From NCBI GenBank assembly GCA_002685455.1, contig NYXF01000095.1:1-15642 (forward strand): a DNA stretch of 15,642 bases. The letters run 5' to 3'. This document shows positions 8,877 through 15,642 of the stretch, in pieces; position 1 is the stretch's first letter, and every line of letters starts with the position of its first letter. Source of the DNA: Porticoccus sp. Lineage in GTDB: Bacteria > Pseudomonadota > Gammaproteobacteria > Pseudomonadales > Porticoccaceae. The notes below the pieces were generated by a model. The model ran no database searches. It was not told the origin of the DNA and worked only from the letters and a program-made list of their open reading frames with translations. The position numbers and the translations under genes are program-made.

Positions 8877-9239
8877 ATGAGCGGAAAAAACCAAATTATT
8901 TCGGCAATCGAAGCAGAGCAAATGAAAAAGGATCTGCCTCAATTTTCCGTTGGCGATACAATTATCGTACAAGTTAAAGTTATAGAAGGGACTCGAGAGC
9001 GACTTCAGGCATTTGAAGGTATTGTGATAGCAAAACGAAATCGTGCCTTAAATTCTGCTTTTACTGTTCGAAAAATATCAAATGGTATTGGTGTGGAGAG
9101 AACATTCCAAACATATAGCCCTCAAGTATCTAGCATATCTGTAAGTCGTCGGGGTGATGTACGTCAGGCCAAACTCTACTATTTGCGTGATCTTTCAGGT
9201 CGCAAGGCAAGAATCAGAGAAAAACTTAAAACCATTTAA
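8877..9239 (+). CDS. rplS: 50S ribosomal protein bL19
   Basis: bL19 lies at the 30S-50S interface of the ribosome and contributes to an intersubunit bridge. The 120-residue sequence carries the family blocks: [32 protein letters not shown], then a segment with [13 protein letters not shown], and the C-terminal [18 protein letters not shown] with a basic tail. The start is fixed by a strong GAGGAG site. It is the last gene of the rpsP operon, and a clear intrinsic terminator follows 16 bases after the stop. Confidence 0.98.
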   Translation: MSGKNQIISAIEAEQMKKDLPQFSVGDTIIVQVKVIEGTRERLQAFEGIVIAKRNRALNSAFTVRKISNGIGVERTFQTYSPQVSSISVSRRGDVRQAKLYYLRDLSGRKARIREKLKTI

Positions 9240-9255
9240 TCAAATACTTAGAAAT

Positions 9256-9287
9256 AAAAAAAGCGCTCACAAGAAGCGCTTTTTTTT
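9256..9287 (+). terminator. Intrinsic terminator after rplS
   Basis: The arms AGCGCT (9262-9267) and AGCGCT (9275-9280) pair across a 7-base loop (CACAAGA). The A run at 9256-9261 extends the stem against the T run at 9281-9287, giving about 12 base pairs. The T run gives the terminator tail, and the mirrored A run on the other side could let it work in both directions. It closes the ribosomal operon and separates it from xerD. Confidence 0.9.
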
Positions 9288-9391
9288 ATGAAAAGTTGTT
9301 AAAATAAATTATTTTTTAATATTTATAGAAAAAACTTTAGCTGTAAAGTCAGGCAATGTAAATTTTTATTTTTTCAAAATTTGAAGATAAC

Positions 9392-10291
9392 ATGATTATT
9401 AAAAAAGATAAGATAACCATTGATAATTACCTAGATGCCATTTGGATGGAAAGAGGCTTAAGTAAAAATAGCCTCTACTCTTATGGGCGAGATTTGAAAA
9501 TTTTTTCAGATTGGCTTGAAAAACAAAAAGTAAGTTTATTAGATGCCTCGCGACGAAATATACAAATGTTTTTATCTCATCGATTTGAGCAAGGTCTCTC
9601 AGCTAGAACTACAGCTAGACAACTATCCTGTTTAAGAGGCTTTTATTGCTATTGTTTGCGTGAAAAAAAAATCATAGCTGACCCTACGGTACTGATAGAT
9701 AATCCAAAACTTGGCTCACCTTTACCTAAAACCTTATCTGAATCAGATGTCGATGCAATATTAGCTATACCGAACCTTCAGGATGCGCTTGGTTTACGTG
9801 ATAAGGCAATGCTGGAGGTTCTGTATGCTTCTGGATTAAGAATTTCAGAACTTGTAAGCTTAAAAGTTCATGAAGTTAATTTGCGTCAAGGAATTATCAG
9901 AGTCCTCGGTAAGGGCAACAAAGAGCGACTTGTTCCTCTAGGTGAAGAGGCTATGAATTGGCTGCAACAATATTTGAAGGACTCAAGGCCTATACTATTA
10001 AACGAATTGCAAAGCGAAGTATTATTTTTAAGTAAACGAGCTAAAAAAATGACCCGACAAACTTTTTGGCATCGGTTAAAAAGATATGCTTTGGACGCAA
10101 AAGTAAGTCAGCCAGTTTCCCCGCACACACTTCGCCACGCTTTTGCAACCCACTTATTGAACCATGGAGCCGACTTAAGAGTTGTGCAACTTTTGCTAGG
10201 ACATAGCGATCTATCAACTACACAAATTTATACGCATGTAGCTAATAGTCGCATGAAAGACCTTCATAGTGAACATCATCCGAGAGGATAA
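9392..10291 (+). CDS. xerD: Site-specific tyrosine recombinase XerD
   Basis: XerD acts with XerC at the dif site, under control of FtsK, to resolve chromosome dimers before cell division. The 299-residue protein has an N-terminal SAM-like core-binding domain (about 10-95, with LSKNSLYSYGRDL and LSARTTARQLSCLRGFY) and a C-terminal catalytic domain. The whole catalytic set is present: R150, K174, H245, R248, H271 and the nucleophile Y280. This is offset by one or two residues from E. coli XerD (R148, K172, H244, R247, H270, Y279). XerD is preferred over XerC because of this close match and the neighbouring dsbC. It starts at an ATG 104 bases after the rplS terminator; no clear promoter is visible. 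It appears to be the core chromosomal gene and not a mobile-element integrase. Confidence 0.93.
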   Translation: MIIKKDKITIDNYLDAIWMERGLSKNSLYSYGRDLKIFSDWLEKQKVSLLDASRRNIQMFLSHRFEQGLSARTTARQLSCLRGFYCYCLREKKIIADPTVLIDNPKLGSPLPKTLSESDVDAILAIPNLQDALGLRDKAMLEVLYASGLRISELVSLKVHEVNLRQGIIRVLGKGNKERLVPLGEEAMNWLQQYLKDSRPILLNELQSEVLFLSKRAKKMTRQTFWHRLKRYALDAKVSQPVSPHTLRHAFATHLLNHGADLRVVQLLLGHSDLSTTQIYTHVANSRMKDLHSEHHPRG

Positions 10292-10315
10292 ATTAAAAAT
10301 AAAAGGTAAATACTT

Positions 10316-11086
10316 ATGAAAAAAAAAATTAATAATATGCTGTTTTTTAAATTAAATATATTAGGATTACTGATAGTTTTTTTTTCAACCTTTTTGAATG
10401 CTGCAGAAAAAATTCCTGAGGATGTTTCGAAGAAAATCAAGTCCACTTTGAAGTTATCTCGCCCAGATTTAAAATTTGACAATATTGAGAGAACAAAAAT
10501 CCCGAATTTGTATTTAATTAAGGTTGACCCAGATCAATATTTTTACACTAATGAAAATGGAGAATATTTGATAGTTGGAGATATGTATCAGGCAAAACCT
10601 TTTGGTTTTATCCCAGTCGTATCGGATAGTATATTAGATATGCGTAAAAATATTATTAAAGAGATTCCCAAAAGCAATATGATTATATTTCCGTCAGTTG
10701 GCGAAACAATGAAAACTTTGTATGTATTTACCGATGTTGATTGTCACTTTTGTCGTAAGTTCCATAATGAGACACTCCCAGACCTTACTTTAGCAGGCGT
10801 TGAGATTCGTTATCTTGCTTTTCCAAGAGCAGGTCTTGATTCCGAATCATATAAAAAGATGGCTTCAGCTTGGTGTGCTGAAGATAAAAATGGAGCATTA
10901 TCTTCTCTAAAGAAAAGTGAACTCATAGACGAATATGTATGCAAGAAAAATCCTATTCGTAACCAGTTGGACCTTGGTCTTGAGATTGGAATCACAGGTA
11001 CACCCGCAATGTTAACAGAAGATGGTATTTTATTAGTAGGTTACCGCTCGGCAAAAAAATTATTGGAAATCATATCTAGTTACTAA
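10316..11086 (+). CDS. dsbC: Thiol:disulfide interchange protein DsbC
   Basis: DsbC is a periplasmic dimer that rearranges wrong disulfide bonds and is kept reduced by DsbD. The 256-residue precursor begins with a Sec signal peptide (basic MKKKINN, a hydrophobic core near residues 9-26, likely cleavage after LNA-A around 29-30). The N-terminal dimerisation domain spans about 31-95 and the thioredoxin-fold domain follows. The active site is C143-H-F-C146 where E. coli DsbC has CGYC. A second pair, C187 and C209, has the same 22-residue spacing as the structural disulfide of E. coli DsbC (C141-C163). The TP dipeptide at 229-230 is the expected cis-proline loop. The ATG has AAAAGG upstream. It lies 24 bases after xerD, the order seen in Pseudomonas. 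Confidence 0.92.
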   Translation: MKKKINNMLFFKLNILGLLIVFFSTFLNAAEKIPEDVSKKIKSTLKLSRPDLKFDNIERTKIPNLYLIKVDPDQYFYTNENGEYLIVGDMYQAKPFGFIPVVSDSILDMRKNIIKEIPKSNMIIFPSVGETMKTLYVFTDVDCHFCRKFHNETLPDLTLAGVEIRYLAFPRAGLDSESYKKMASAWCAEDKNGALSSLKKSELIDEYVCKKNPIRNQLDLGLEIGITGTPAMLTEDGILLVGYRSAKKLLEIISSY

Positions 11087-11192
11087 ATTTGTATAGAATA
11101 TTTTTAGTGCTTTGTGCTTAAAATAACTGATCTCTATATTAAAAGTTATATTATCAGCCAATATGTTTGCGAACTTCTTTTCAAGGATAGAT

Positions 11193-11198
11193 TATAAT
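11193..11198 (+). promoter_or_regulatory. Candidate -10 element for the hom operon
   Basis: A perfect TATAAT occurs in the 199-base gap between dsbC and hom, within TTATAATAGCTT (11192-11203), which is identical to the 12 bases at the presumed ffh promoter. TTGCGA at 11167-11172 is the nearest -35-like hexamer but is 20 bases away, which is long. The predicted leader would be about 80 bases. No terminator after dsbC and no attenuator-like leader peptide rich in Thr/Ile codons was recognised in this gap. Confidence 0.4.
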
Positions 11199-11273
11199 AG
11201 CTTCAGCATTAAAGTGGTTTCATAGTTGGACTGAGTGTATTTTTTCTCGGATGTATAAATTCAACCAAAGACT

Positions 11274-11277
11274 AGGA
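11274..11277 (+). promoter_or_regulatory. Ribosome binding site supporting the TTG start of hom
   Basis: AGGA lies eight bases before the TTG at 11286. No ATG or GTG in the same frame lies near enough to give a family-like N-terminus, so this site decides the start. Confidence 0.6.
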
Positions 11278-11285
11278 CGAAAAAA

Positions 11286-12590
11286 TTGAAATCTATAAAT
11301 ATTGGAATATGTGGCCTAGGTAATGTTGGCCGAGGAACAATAAATGTTCTAAATCGCAACTCACAACAAATAAGGGATCGTCTAGGTTGTGAGATTTTAT
11401 TGAATCAAGTTGGGTCAAGAAGTAAACCTAAAGATTTAGATTTAAAGAAAGTTAATTTTGAACAGGATATATTTGCCGTTGCAGATAATCCCTATATCGA
11501 TATTCTCATAGAGCTTATAGGCGGTACAACAGTCGCGAGAGATTTAGTTTTAAGAGCGATTCAAAACGGCAAACATATTGTAACTGCTAATAAGGCACTA
11601 ATAGCTGAATTCGGAAAAGAAATTTTTTTAGAGGCAGAAAAAAAGGGTGTCATTGTTTGCTTTGAGGCGGCTGTAGCGGGCGGAATACCTATTGTTAAAG
11701 CACTTAGAGAAGGTCTAATAGCCAATAATATAGAATGGATTGCAGGAATAATTAATGGAACTTCAAATTTTATCCTCAGTGAAATGAGAGATAAAAATAG
11801 AAGTTTCAAGGACGTCTTAAAAGAGGCACAAGATTTGGGTTATGCTGAGGTTGATCCAACTTTTGATATTGAAGGAATTGACGCTGCACATAAATTAGCG
11901 ATATTAGCCTCATTGTCTTTCGGGAGTTCAGTTCAGTTCGACAAAATATTTACAGAGGGTATTACAAAAATTGAACCTCAAGACGTAGAGTATGCCTCAC
12001 AACTAGGATACTGCATAAAGCATTTGGGTATTGCGAGAAAAATAAAAAAAAGTATTGAATTGCGTGTCCATCCAGTTCTGATTCCAAAAGAATGTTTGAT
12101 GGCAAATGTTGATGGGGTTATGAATGCAGTCTTAGTTAAAGGAGATGCTGTCGGGCCAACTATGTATTATGGCTCTGGAGCAGGCGCAGAGCCAACAGCG
12201 TCTGCTGTGATTTCTGATATTTGTGATATTGCACGAATAATTGAGTCTAAATCACAACAAAATATGGATCACTGTGTCCACAAATATGAACCTTCAAAAA
12301 ATACCTCTGTCCTGCCTATATGTGAGGTTAAAACTGCAAGTTATATGAGAATTACCGCCTTGGACGTTCCAGGTGTTCTAGTAAAGATTACTAAAGCACT
12401 TAGCGAGGAAAATATTAGCATCGAGGCAATTATTCAAAAAGAACCAGCTTTTGAAAAAGATCATGTTCAACTCATCCTTTTGACAAATAATGCAATTGAA
12501 AAGTATATCGATGCTTCCATAAAAAAAATTCAAGCGTTAGATGTAACAAAAGGAGATGTAGTTAAAATAAGAGTTGAATCGCTGACTTAA
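11286..12590 (+). CDS. hom: Homoserine dehydrogenase
   Basis: Hom reduces aspartate semialdehyde to homoserine with NAD(P)H, the branch point leading to threonine and methionine. The 434-residue monofunctional enzyme has an N-terminal Rossmann domain with GLGNVGRGT (10-18), the catalytic substrate-binding domain with TANKALIAEFG (N102, K103), AAVAGGIPIVKALREG, GIINGTSNFI and GYAEVDPTFDIEG, and a C-terminal ACT domain (about 353-430, YMRITALDVPGVLVKITKAL) that usually mediates threonine feedback. The start is TTG with AGGA eight bases upstream, and it gives the standard N-terminus right before the nucleotide-binding motif. thrC follows after 63 bases, so the two probably form an operon. No aspartokinase or homoserine kinase gene is in the window; these must be elsewhere. 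Confidence 0.97.
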   Translation: MKSINIGICGLGNVGRGTINVLNRNSQQIRDRLGCEILLNQVGSRSKPKDLDLKKVNFEQDIFAVADNPYIDILIELIGGTTVARDLVLRAIQNGKHIVTANKALIAEFGKEIFLEAEKKGVIVCFEAAVAGGIPIVKALREGLIANNIEWIAGIINGTSNFILSEMRDKNRSFKDVLKEAQDLGYAEVDPTFDIEGIDAAHKLAILASLSFGSSVQFDKIFTEGITKIEPQDVEYASQLGYCIKHLGIARKIKKSIELRVHPVLIPKECLMANVDGVMNAVLVKGDAVGPTMYYGSGAGAEPTASAVISDICDIARIIESKSQQNMDHCVHKYEPSKNTSVLPICEVKTASYMRITALDVPGVLVKITKALSEENISIEAIIQKEPAFEKDHVQLILLTNNAIEKYIDASIKKIQALDVTKGDVVKIRVESLT

Positions 12591-12640
12591 TTCAACTAAA
12601 AATGTTTTATAATAATAAAAAACAATTACTTATGGGTTAA

Positions 12641-12645
12641 AAAGG
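12641..12645 (+). promoter_or_regulatory. Ribosome binding site supporting the TTG start of thrC
   Basis: AAAGG lies eight bases before the TTG at 12654, the same spacing as in hom. The TTG places the conserved YVSTRG block at residues 3-8, as in other threonine synthases. Confidence 0.65.
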
Positions 12646-12653
12646 CAAATATT

Positions 12654-14051
12654 TTGAAATATGTAAGCACTCGTGGAAAAGCTCCAATCTTATCTTTCGA
12701 AGAAGCAATGCTAGAGGGACTTGCCAGTGACGGTGGTTTATATGTCCCAGAAAAAATTCCAAATTTCACTAGAGAAGAGATTTCAACGTGGTCAAGTCTA
12801 ACATATGAAGAATTAGCATTTAAAATAATGTCACCATTTATTGACGGTGAAGTACCTGACGATGATTTGAAATCGCTCATAAATAAAACTTATAGAACTT
12901 TTAATCATAAAGCGATTGCACCGCTTGTTCAAACCGCACGTAATGAATTTGTCCTTGAACTTTTTCACGGCCCTACATTAGCATTTAAAGATTTCGCTCT
13001 CCAGTTTCTGGGTAATCTTATGGATTATGTGCTGAAAAAAAGAAATCAGAGGGTTGTTGTGATGGGTGCAACTTCTGGGGATACAGGTTCTGCTGCAATC
13101 GAGGGATGCCGCCACAGTAAGCATTTGGATATTTTCATACTCCATCCTCACAATAGAGTGTCTGAAGTCCAGCGCAGACAGATGACAACTGTTTTACAGA
13201 ATAATGTTTTCAATATAGCTTTAGATGGAAACTTTGATGATTGCCAGAATATGGTTAAAAATAGCTTTAATGACCAATCCTTTTTGCCAAAAGATAGACA
13301 GCTTGTAGCGGTTAACTCTATTAATTGGGTGAGAATTATGGGACAAATCGTATACTATTTTTATGCAGGACTGGCACTAAATTCACCATATCGTCCAGTA
13401 TCTTTTTCAGTTCCTACTGGAAATTTTGGTGATATATTTGCGGGTTATCTCGCTAAAAAAATGGGTTTACCCATAGATCAGCTTGTTATAGCTACAAATT
13501 CCAATGATATTCTTCATCGGTGTATTAGTAATAATGACCTAAGCATTAAAACCTTAGTTCAAAGTTTATCTCCATCTATGGATATCATGGTCTCTAGCAA
13601 TTTTGAGAGAATGCTCTTTGATCTTTATGATCGCGATGGAAGAATGATAAATAATCTAATGTCTGATTTTAAATCAAAAGGTAAGCTGATCTTAACAGAT
13701 GCAGTTATCGCTAAGGCTCGGAAATTATTTTCAAGTTACCGGCTAGACGATGACAGTATGACAAAAGTTATGTCTAATATTTGGAAAACGTCGCAGTATG
13801 TCGTAGATCCACATACAGCTATTGGTGTTGAAGCTGCAAGAAGAACAATCAGCCATAGAGACGCACCTGCTATATGTCTCTCTACAGCCCATCCTGCCAA
13901 ATTTCCAGAATCATCGCGTAAAGCTGGATTTGAAAATGATCCTGAACTACCTCCGCATATGTCAGACTTGTTTGATAGAGAGGAAAGATACACAATCCAA
14001 GCAAATAATATCTCAGAAATACAAAAGTTTATTGCAGAGAACATATCTTAA
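12654..14051 (+). CDS. thrC: Threonine synthase
   Basis: ThrC converts O-phosphohomoserine to threonine and phosphate with pyridoxal phosphate, the last step of threonine synthesis. The 465-residue protein belongs to the longer class also found in Pseudomonas and yeast. It starts with YVSTRGKAPILSFEEAMLEG and has LASDGGLYVPE, the PLP-lysine motif GPTLAFKDFALQF (K112) and the phosphate-binding segment GATSGDTGSAAIEG (138-151). Later blocks include VNSINWVRIMGQIVYYFYA, VPTGNFGDIFAGY with IATNSNDI, and the C-terminal DPHTAIGVEAA and LSTAHPAKFP. The TTG start is supported by AAAGG eight bases upstream. It follows hom closely. Its stop codon is immediately followed by the ATG of a tonB-like gene. 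Confidence 0.97.
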   Translation: MKYVSTRGKAPILSFEEAMLEGLASDGGLYVPEKIPNFTREEISTWSSLTYEELAFKIMSPFIDGEVPDDDLKSLINKTYRTFNHKAIAPLVQTARNEFVLELFHGPTLAFKDFALQFLGNLMDYVLKKRNQRVVVMGATSGDTGSAAIEGCRHSKHLDIFILHPHNRVSEVQRRQMTTVLQNNVFNIALDGNFDDCQNMVKNSFNDQSFLPKDRQLVAVNSINWVRIMGQIVYYFYAGLALNSPYRPVSFSVPTGNFGDIFAGYLAKKMGLPIDQLVIATNSNDILHRCISNNDLSIKTLVQSLSPSMDIMVSSNFERMLFDLYDRDGRMINNLMSDFKSKGKLILTDAVIAKARKLFSSYRLDDDSMTKVMSNIWKTSQYVVDPHTAIGVEAARRTISHRDAPAICLSTAHPAKFPESSRKAGFENDPELPPHMSDLFDREERYTIQANNISEIQKFIAENIS

Positions 14052-14660
14052 ATGTTCATTCCAGTTAGTTTGAAAAATATTAATTTAACTCAAGCTGTTT
14101 TATTGTCTGTTTTGATTCATGGAGTTTTTTTTATAAGTTTTGATAAAAGCTTTATCCCAAAAGTACAACAGGACTTAGAGATAAGTTTTAATCCCGGAAT
14201 TTTTGAGGAACCTACCCCTATAACAAAAGATCATGAAATTAAGTTAACTAACCCTAAATCAAAAAATTTGTTAGAAAAGAAATCTGAGGTTGTTGAGAAA
14301 AAGAATTCGGAAAAACAATTATCAATACCAAAAAAAAATTATGAAAACACTAAGCCAGGATCCAGTAAGGTAGACCAAGAAAAATTTATCGACTTGCTAT
14401 CTAGACATATAGCTAAATTCCAACGATATCCGAAACTCGCACAAAGAAGAGGTTGGGAGGGAAAAACCTTACTAGCTATAAAGGTAACAGTTTCAGGTGA
14501 GCTGATTTCAAAAAATATTAGTATTTCTTCTGGTTTTAAAATACTTGATAATGAGGCTATGAAAATGATCGATAGGGCAATGCCATTACCAGTTTCATCA
14601 AAGCTATTAAGCAATAAAATTCTTACTATTTATGTTCCTATCAAGTTTGAAATAAATTAA
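14052..14660 (+). CDS. tonB: TonB-like energy transducer
   Basis: TonB links the proton motive force harvested by ExbB-ExbD to transport through outer-membrane receptors. The 202-residue protein has one N-terminal membrane anchor (about 13-30) with S19-x3-H23, matching the S16-x3-H20 pair of E. coli TonB that contacts ExbD. A periplasmic linker (about 31-115) follows, then a TonB C-terminal domain (about 115-202) with RYPKLAQRRGWEGKT and a DNEAMKMIDRAMPLPV segment. The linker is rich in lysine, asparagine and serine and lacks the Glu-Pro/Lys-Pro repeats of E. coli TonB. TolA has a similar layout, but the YPKLA block and the adjacent exbB and exbD favour TonB. Its ATG directly follows the thrC stop, with no clear ribosome binding site of its own, which suggests translational coupling. 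exbB follows after 17 bases. Confidence 0.86.
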   Translation: MFIPVSLKNINLTQAVLLSVLIHGVFFISFDKSFIPKVQQDLEISFNPGIFEEPTPITKDHEIKLTNPKSKNLLEKKSEVVEKKNSEKQLSIPKKNYENTKPGSSKVDQEKFIDLLSRHIAKFQRYPKLAQRRGWEGKTLLAIKVTVSGELISKNISISSGFKILDNEAMKMIDRAMPLPVSSKLLSNKILTIYVPIKFEIN

Positions 14661-14677
14661 TTAAAAGAGATAACTTT

Positions 14678-15286
14678 ATGATTATGCAGGTTATAGACGG
14701 AGCAGGTTGGCCAATTTGGTTTTTAATTTTTACCTCGATAATAGGCCTTTCCATTATATTAGAGAGAGCTTGGTTTTTAAGAAAAGAATCAGTCATACCA
14801 AAAATATTACTAAACACAAGTAAAGCAATGATTGATAAGAATCATATAGACATAGAAGAGCTTAAGAGGCTATGTAACAAAAACTATCTAGGTGAATTAT
14901 TTTCGACTATTTTGGAAAATCAAAATTCTGATGTTGCAGTTATAACTGCGTTAGTTGAGCAAAAGGGAGTAAATATTAGATACCAGTTAGAAAAACATTT
15001 ATCTTATTTAACAACTGTAGCAACTGTAGCTCCATTGCTTGGCTTATTTGGCACAATTATTGGTATGGTTGAGCTATTTGGATCATTTACCTCAGGCGGT
15101 AAAGATGTTTCAGCTTTTGCAAAAGGTATTTCAATAGCTTTATATAATACAGCAGCAGGTATCTTGGTTGCTGTACCAGCAATGATTGCATACCGTTACT
15201 TTAGAACTAAAGTCGATCATATTCTTAATGAGATGGAAGTGTGCTCCAATCAGCTGATACATTCAATATCTAGTCTAAGGGATTGA
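14678..15286 (+). CDS. exbB: ExbB-type MotA/TolQ/ExbB proton channel protein
   Basis: ExbB forms the pentameric inner-membrane channel that, with ExbD, uses proton flow to energise TonB. The 202-residue protein has three membrane segments: about 12-30 (PIWFLIFTSIIGLSIILE), 108-134 (with the conserved VATVAPLLGLFGTIIGMVELF) and 154-174 (with YNTAAGILVAVPAMIAY). A cytoplasmic loop lies between the first and second. The last two segments carry the family signature and the pore-lining threonines. TolQ is the close alternative, but the length, the flanking tonB-like gene and the ExbD-type partner favour ExbB. The ATG has AAGAGA upstream. It lies 17 bases after tonB and 4 bases before exbD, so all three are likely one transcription unit. 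Confidence 0.9.
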   Translation: MIMQVIDGAGWPIWFLIFTSIIGLSIILERAWFLRKESVIPKILLNTSKAMIDKNHIDIEELKRLCNKNYLGELFSTILENQNSDVAVITALVEQKGVNIRYQLEKHLSYLTTVATVAPLLGLFGTIIGMVELFGSFTSGGKDVSAFAKGISIALYNTAAGILVAVPAMIAYRYFRTKVDHILNEMEVCSNQLIHSISSLRD

Positions 15287-15290
15287 ACTA

Positions 15291-15642
15291 GTGAATTTCA
15301 GGAAAAAAATTGGATCTGACGATCCAGAGTTAAATTTTATACCCCTAATTGATGTGTTACTCGTAGTCATCATTTTTTTAGCTGTCAGTACAACATTTGA
15401 TAGCTTTAGTGAATTAAAAGTAAATCTTCCAGTTGCAGAAGCAGCTGCACAAAAGCACAAAAATAATCCTCTGGTTATTAAAATCACTGAAGATGGAAGA
15501 TATTCTATCAATGATAAAATTGTAAATGTTAACTCACCCAAAGACCTTGAGACTTTACTTAAAAATACATCTGGCAGAGACAAAAAAACAACTTCATTAA
15601 TCATAAATGCTGATGGTCGTGTAGATTATCAGACAATAATTA
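15291..15642 (+). CDS. exbD: ExbD-type biopolymer transport protein (3' partial)
   Basis: ExbD is the peptidoglycan-associated partner of ExbB, inserted as a dimer in its pore. The gene starts at GTG 15291, four bases after the exbB stop, with AAGGG (15277-15281) upstream. It is open to the window edge for 117 codons and is cut there. It encodes MNFRKKIGSDDPELNFIPLI, then DVLLVVIIFLAVSTTF, in which D21 at the start of the single membrane helix is the essential proton-carrying aspartate (D25 in E. coli). The periplasmic part includes ELKVNLPVAEA, LVIKITEDGRYSIND and INADGRVDYQTI, all typical of ExbD/TolR. About 15-25 residues are probably missing. In many proteobacteria lpxK follows exbD, which would lie beyond the window. 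Confidence 0.93.
   Translation, partial: MNFRKKIGSDDPELNFIPLIDVLLVVIIFLAVSTTFDSFSELKVNLPVAEAAAQKHKNNPLVIKITEDGRYSINDKIVNVNSPKDLETLLKNTSGRDKKTTSLIINADGRVDYQTII

Noticed and set aside
9392..10291. Tyrosine recombinase as the integrase of a mobile element
   Set aside because: Length, catalytic residue positions and position next to dsbC identify core XerD. No tRNA, attachment-site repeats or phage genes flank it.
12608..12613. TATAAT between hom and thrC as an internal promoter
   Set aside because: The only -35-like hexamer (CTGACT at the end of hom) is 20 bases away; in such AT-rich DNA the hexamer alone is not enough.
13736..14044. A 102-codon open frame on the minus strand inside thrC
   Set aside because: It lies fully opposite a well-conserved gene, shows no recognisable domain and has no sensible neighbours. 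Other antisense frames in purA, ffh, hom and exbD were dropped for the same reason.

Overview
This window looks like chromosomal housekeeping DNA from an AT-rich, compactly organised proteobacterium, most likely a gammaproteobacterium. The order corB-like <- ypjD-like <- | -> ffh -> rpsP-rimM-trmD-rplS -> xerD -> dsbC -> hom -> thrC matches, as I recall it, the block in Pseudomonas aeruginosa, with a few genes missing between rplS and xerD. E. coli shares the ffh/ypjD/yfjD and ribosomal part. HisZ, present here and in Pseudomonas but not E. coli, agrees with this. A betaproteobacterium is the main alternative. Base composition is strongly AT-rich by eye, intergenic gaps are short, and several genes start at TTG or GTG, which suggests a streamlined genome. 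No taxonomic search was possible.

Layout. (1) 1-2204: the 3' part of hisZ, then purA, both forward and 27 bp apart. (2) 2273-3140: a zinc-ribbon Nudix hydrolase on the minus strand, divergent from a small four-cysteine DUF1289 protein. An imperfect inverted repeat lies between them. (3) 3196-5366: a CNNM/CBS CorB-like membrane protein and a CcsA/YpjD-type membrane protein, both minus. (4) 5615-9239: ffh, then the rpsP-rimM-trmD-rplS translation operon, closed by a strong intrinsic terminator at 9256-9287. (5) 9392-11086: xerD and dsbC. (6) 11286-14051: hom and thrC, both starting at TTG behind well-placed Shine-Dalgarno sequences. (7) 14052-15642: a TonB-like protein whose ATG directly follows the thrC stop codon, then exbB, then the first 117 codons of exbD, which starts at GTG and runs off the window.

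The genes cover histidine and purine synthesis, co-translational membrane targeting (Ffh), ribosome assembly and tRNA modification (S16, RimM, TrmD, L19), chromosome dimer resolution (XerD), periplasmic disulfide isomerisation (DsbC), threonine synthesis (Hom, ThrC) and proton-motive-force-driven outer-membrane transport (TonB-ExbB-ExbD). No rRNA, tRNA, CRISPR array, insertion sequence or prophage gene was seen. No stretch above 300 bases lacks a gene.

I found no convincing new multi-gene system. The points most worth a second look are the thrC/tonB junction and the simple-linker TonB, the inverted repeat with a DnaA-box-like arm at 2853-2877, the CHFC active site of DsbC, a 12-base motif shared by the presumed ffh and hom promoters, and possible leader structures before rpsP and rplS.
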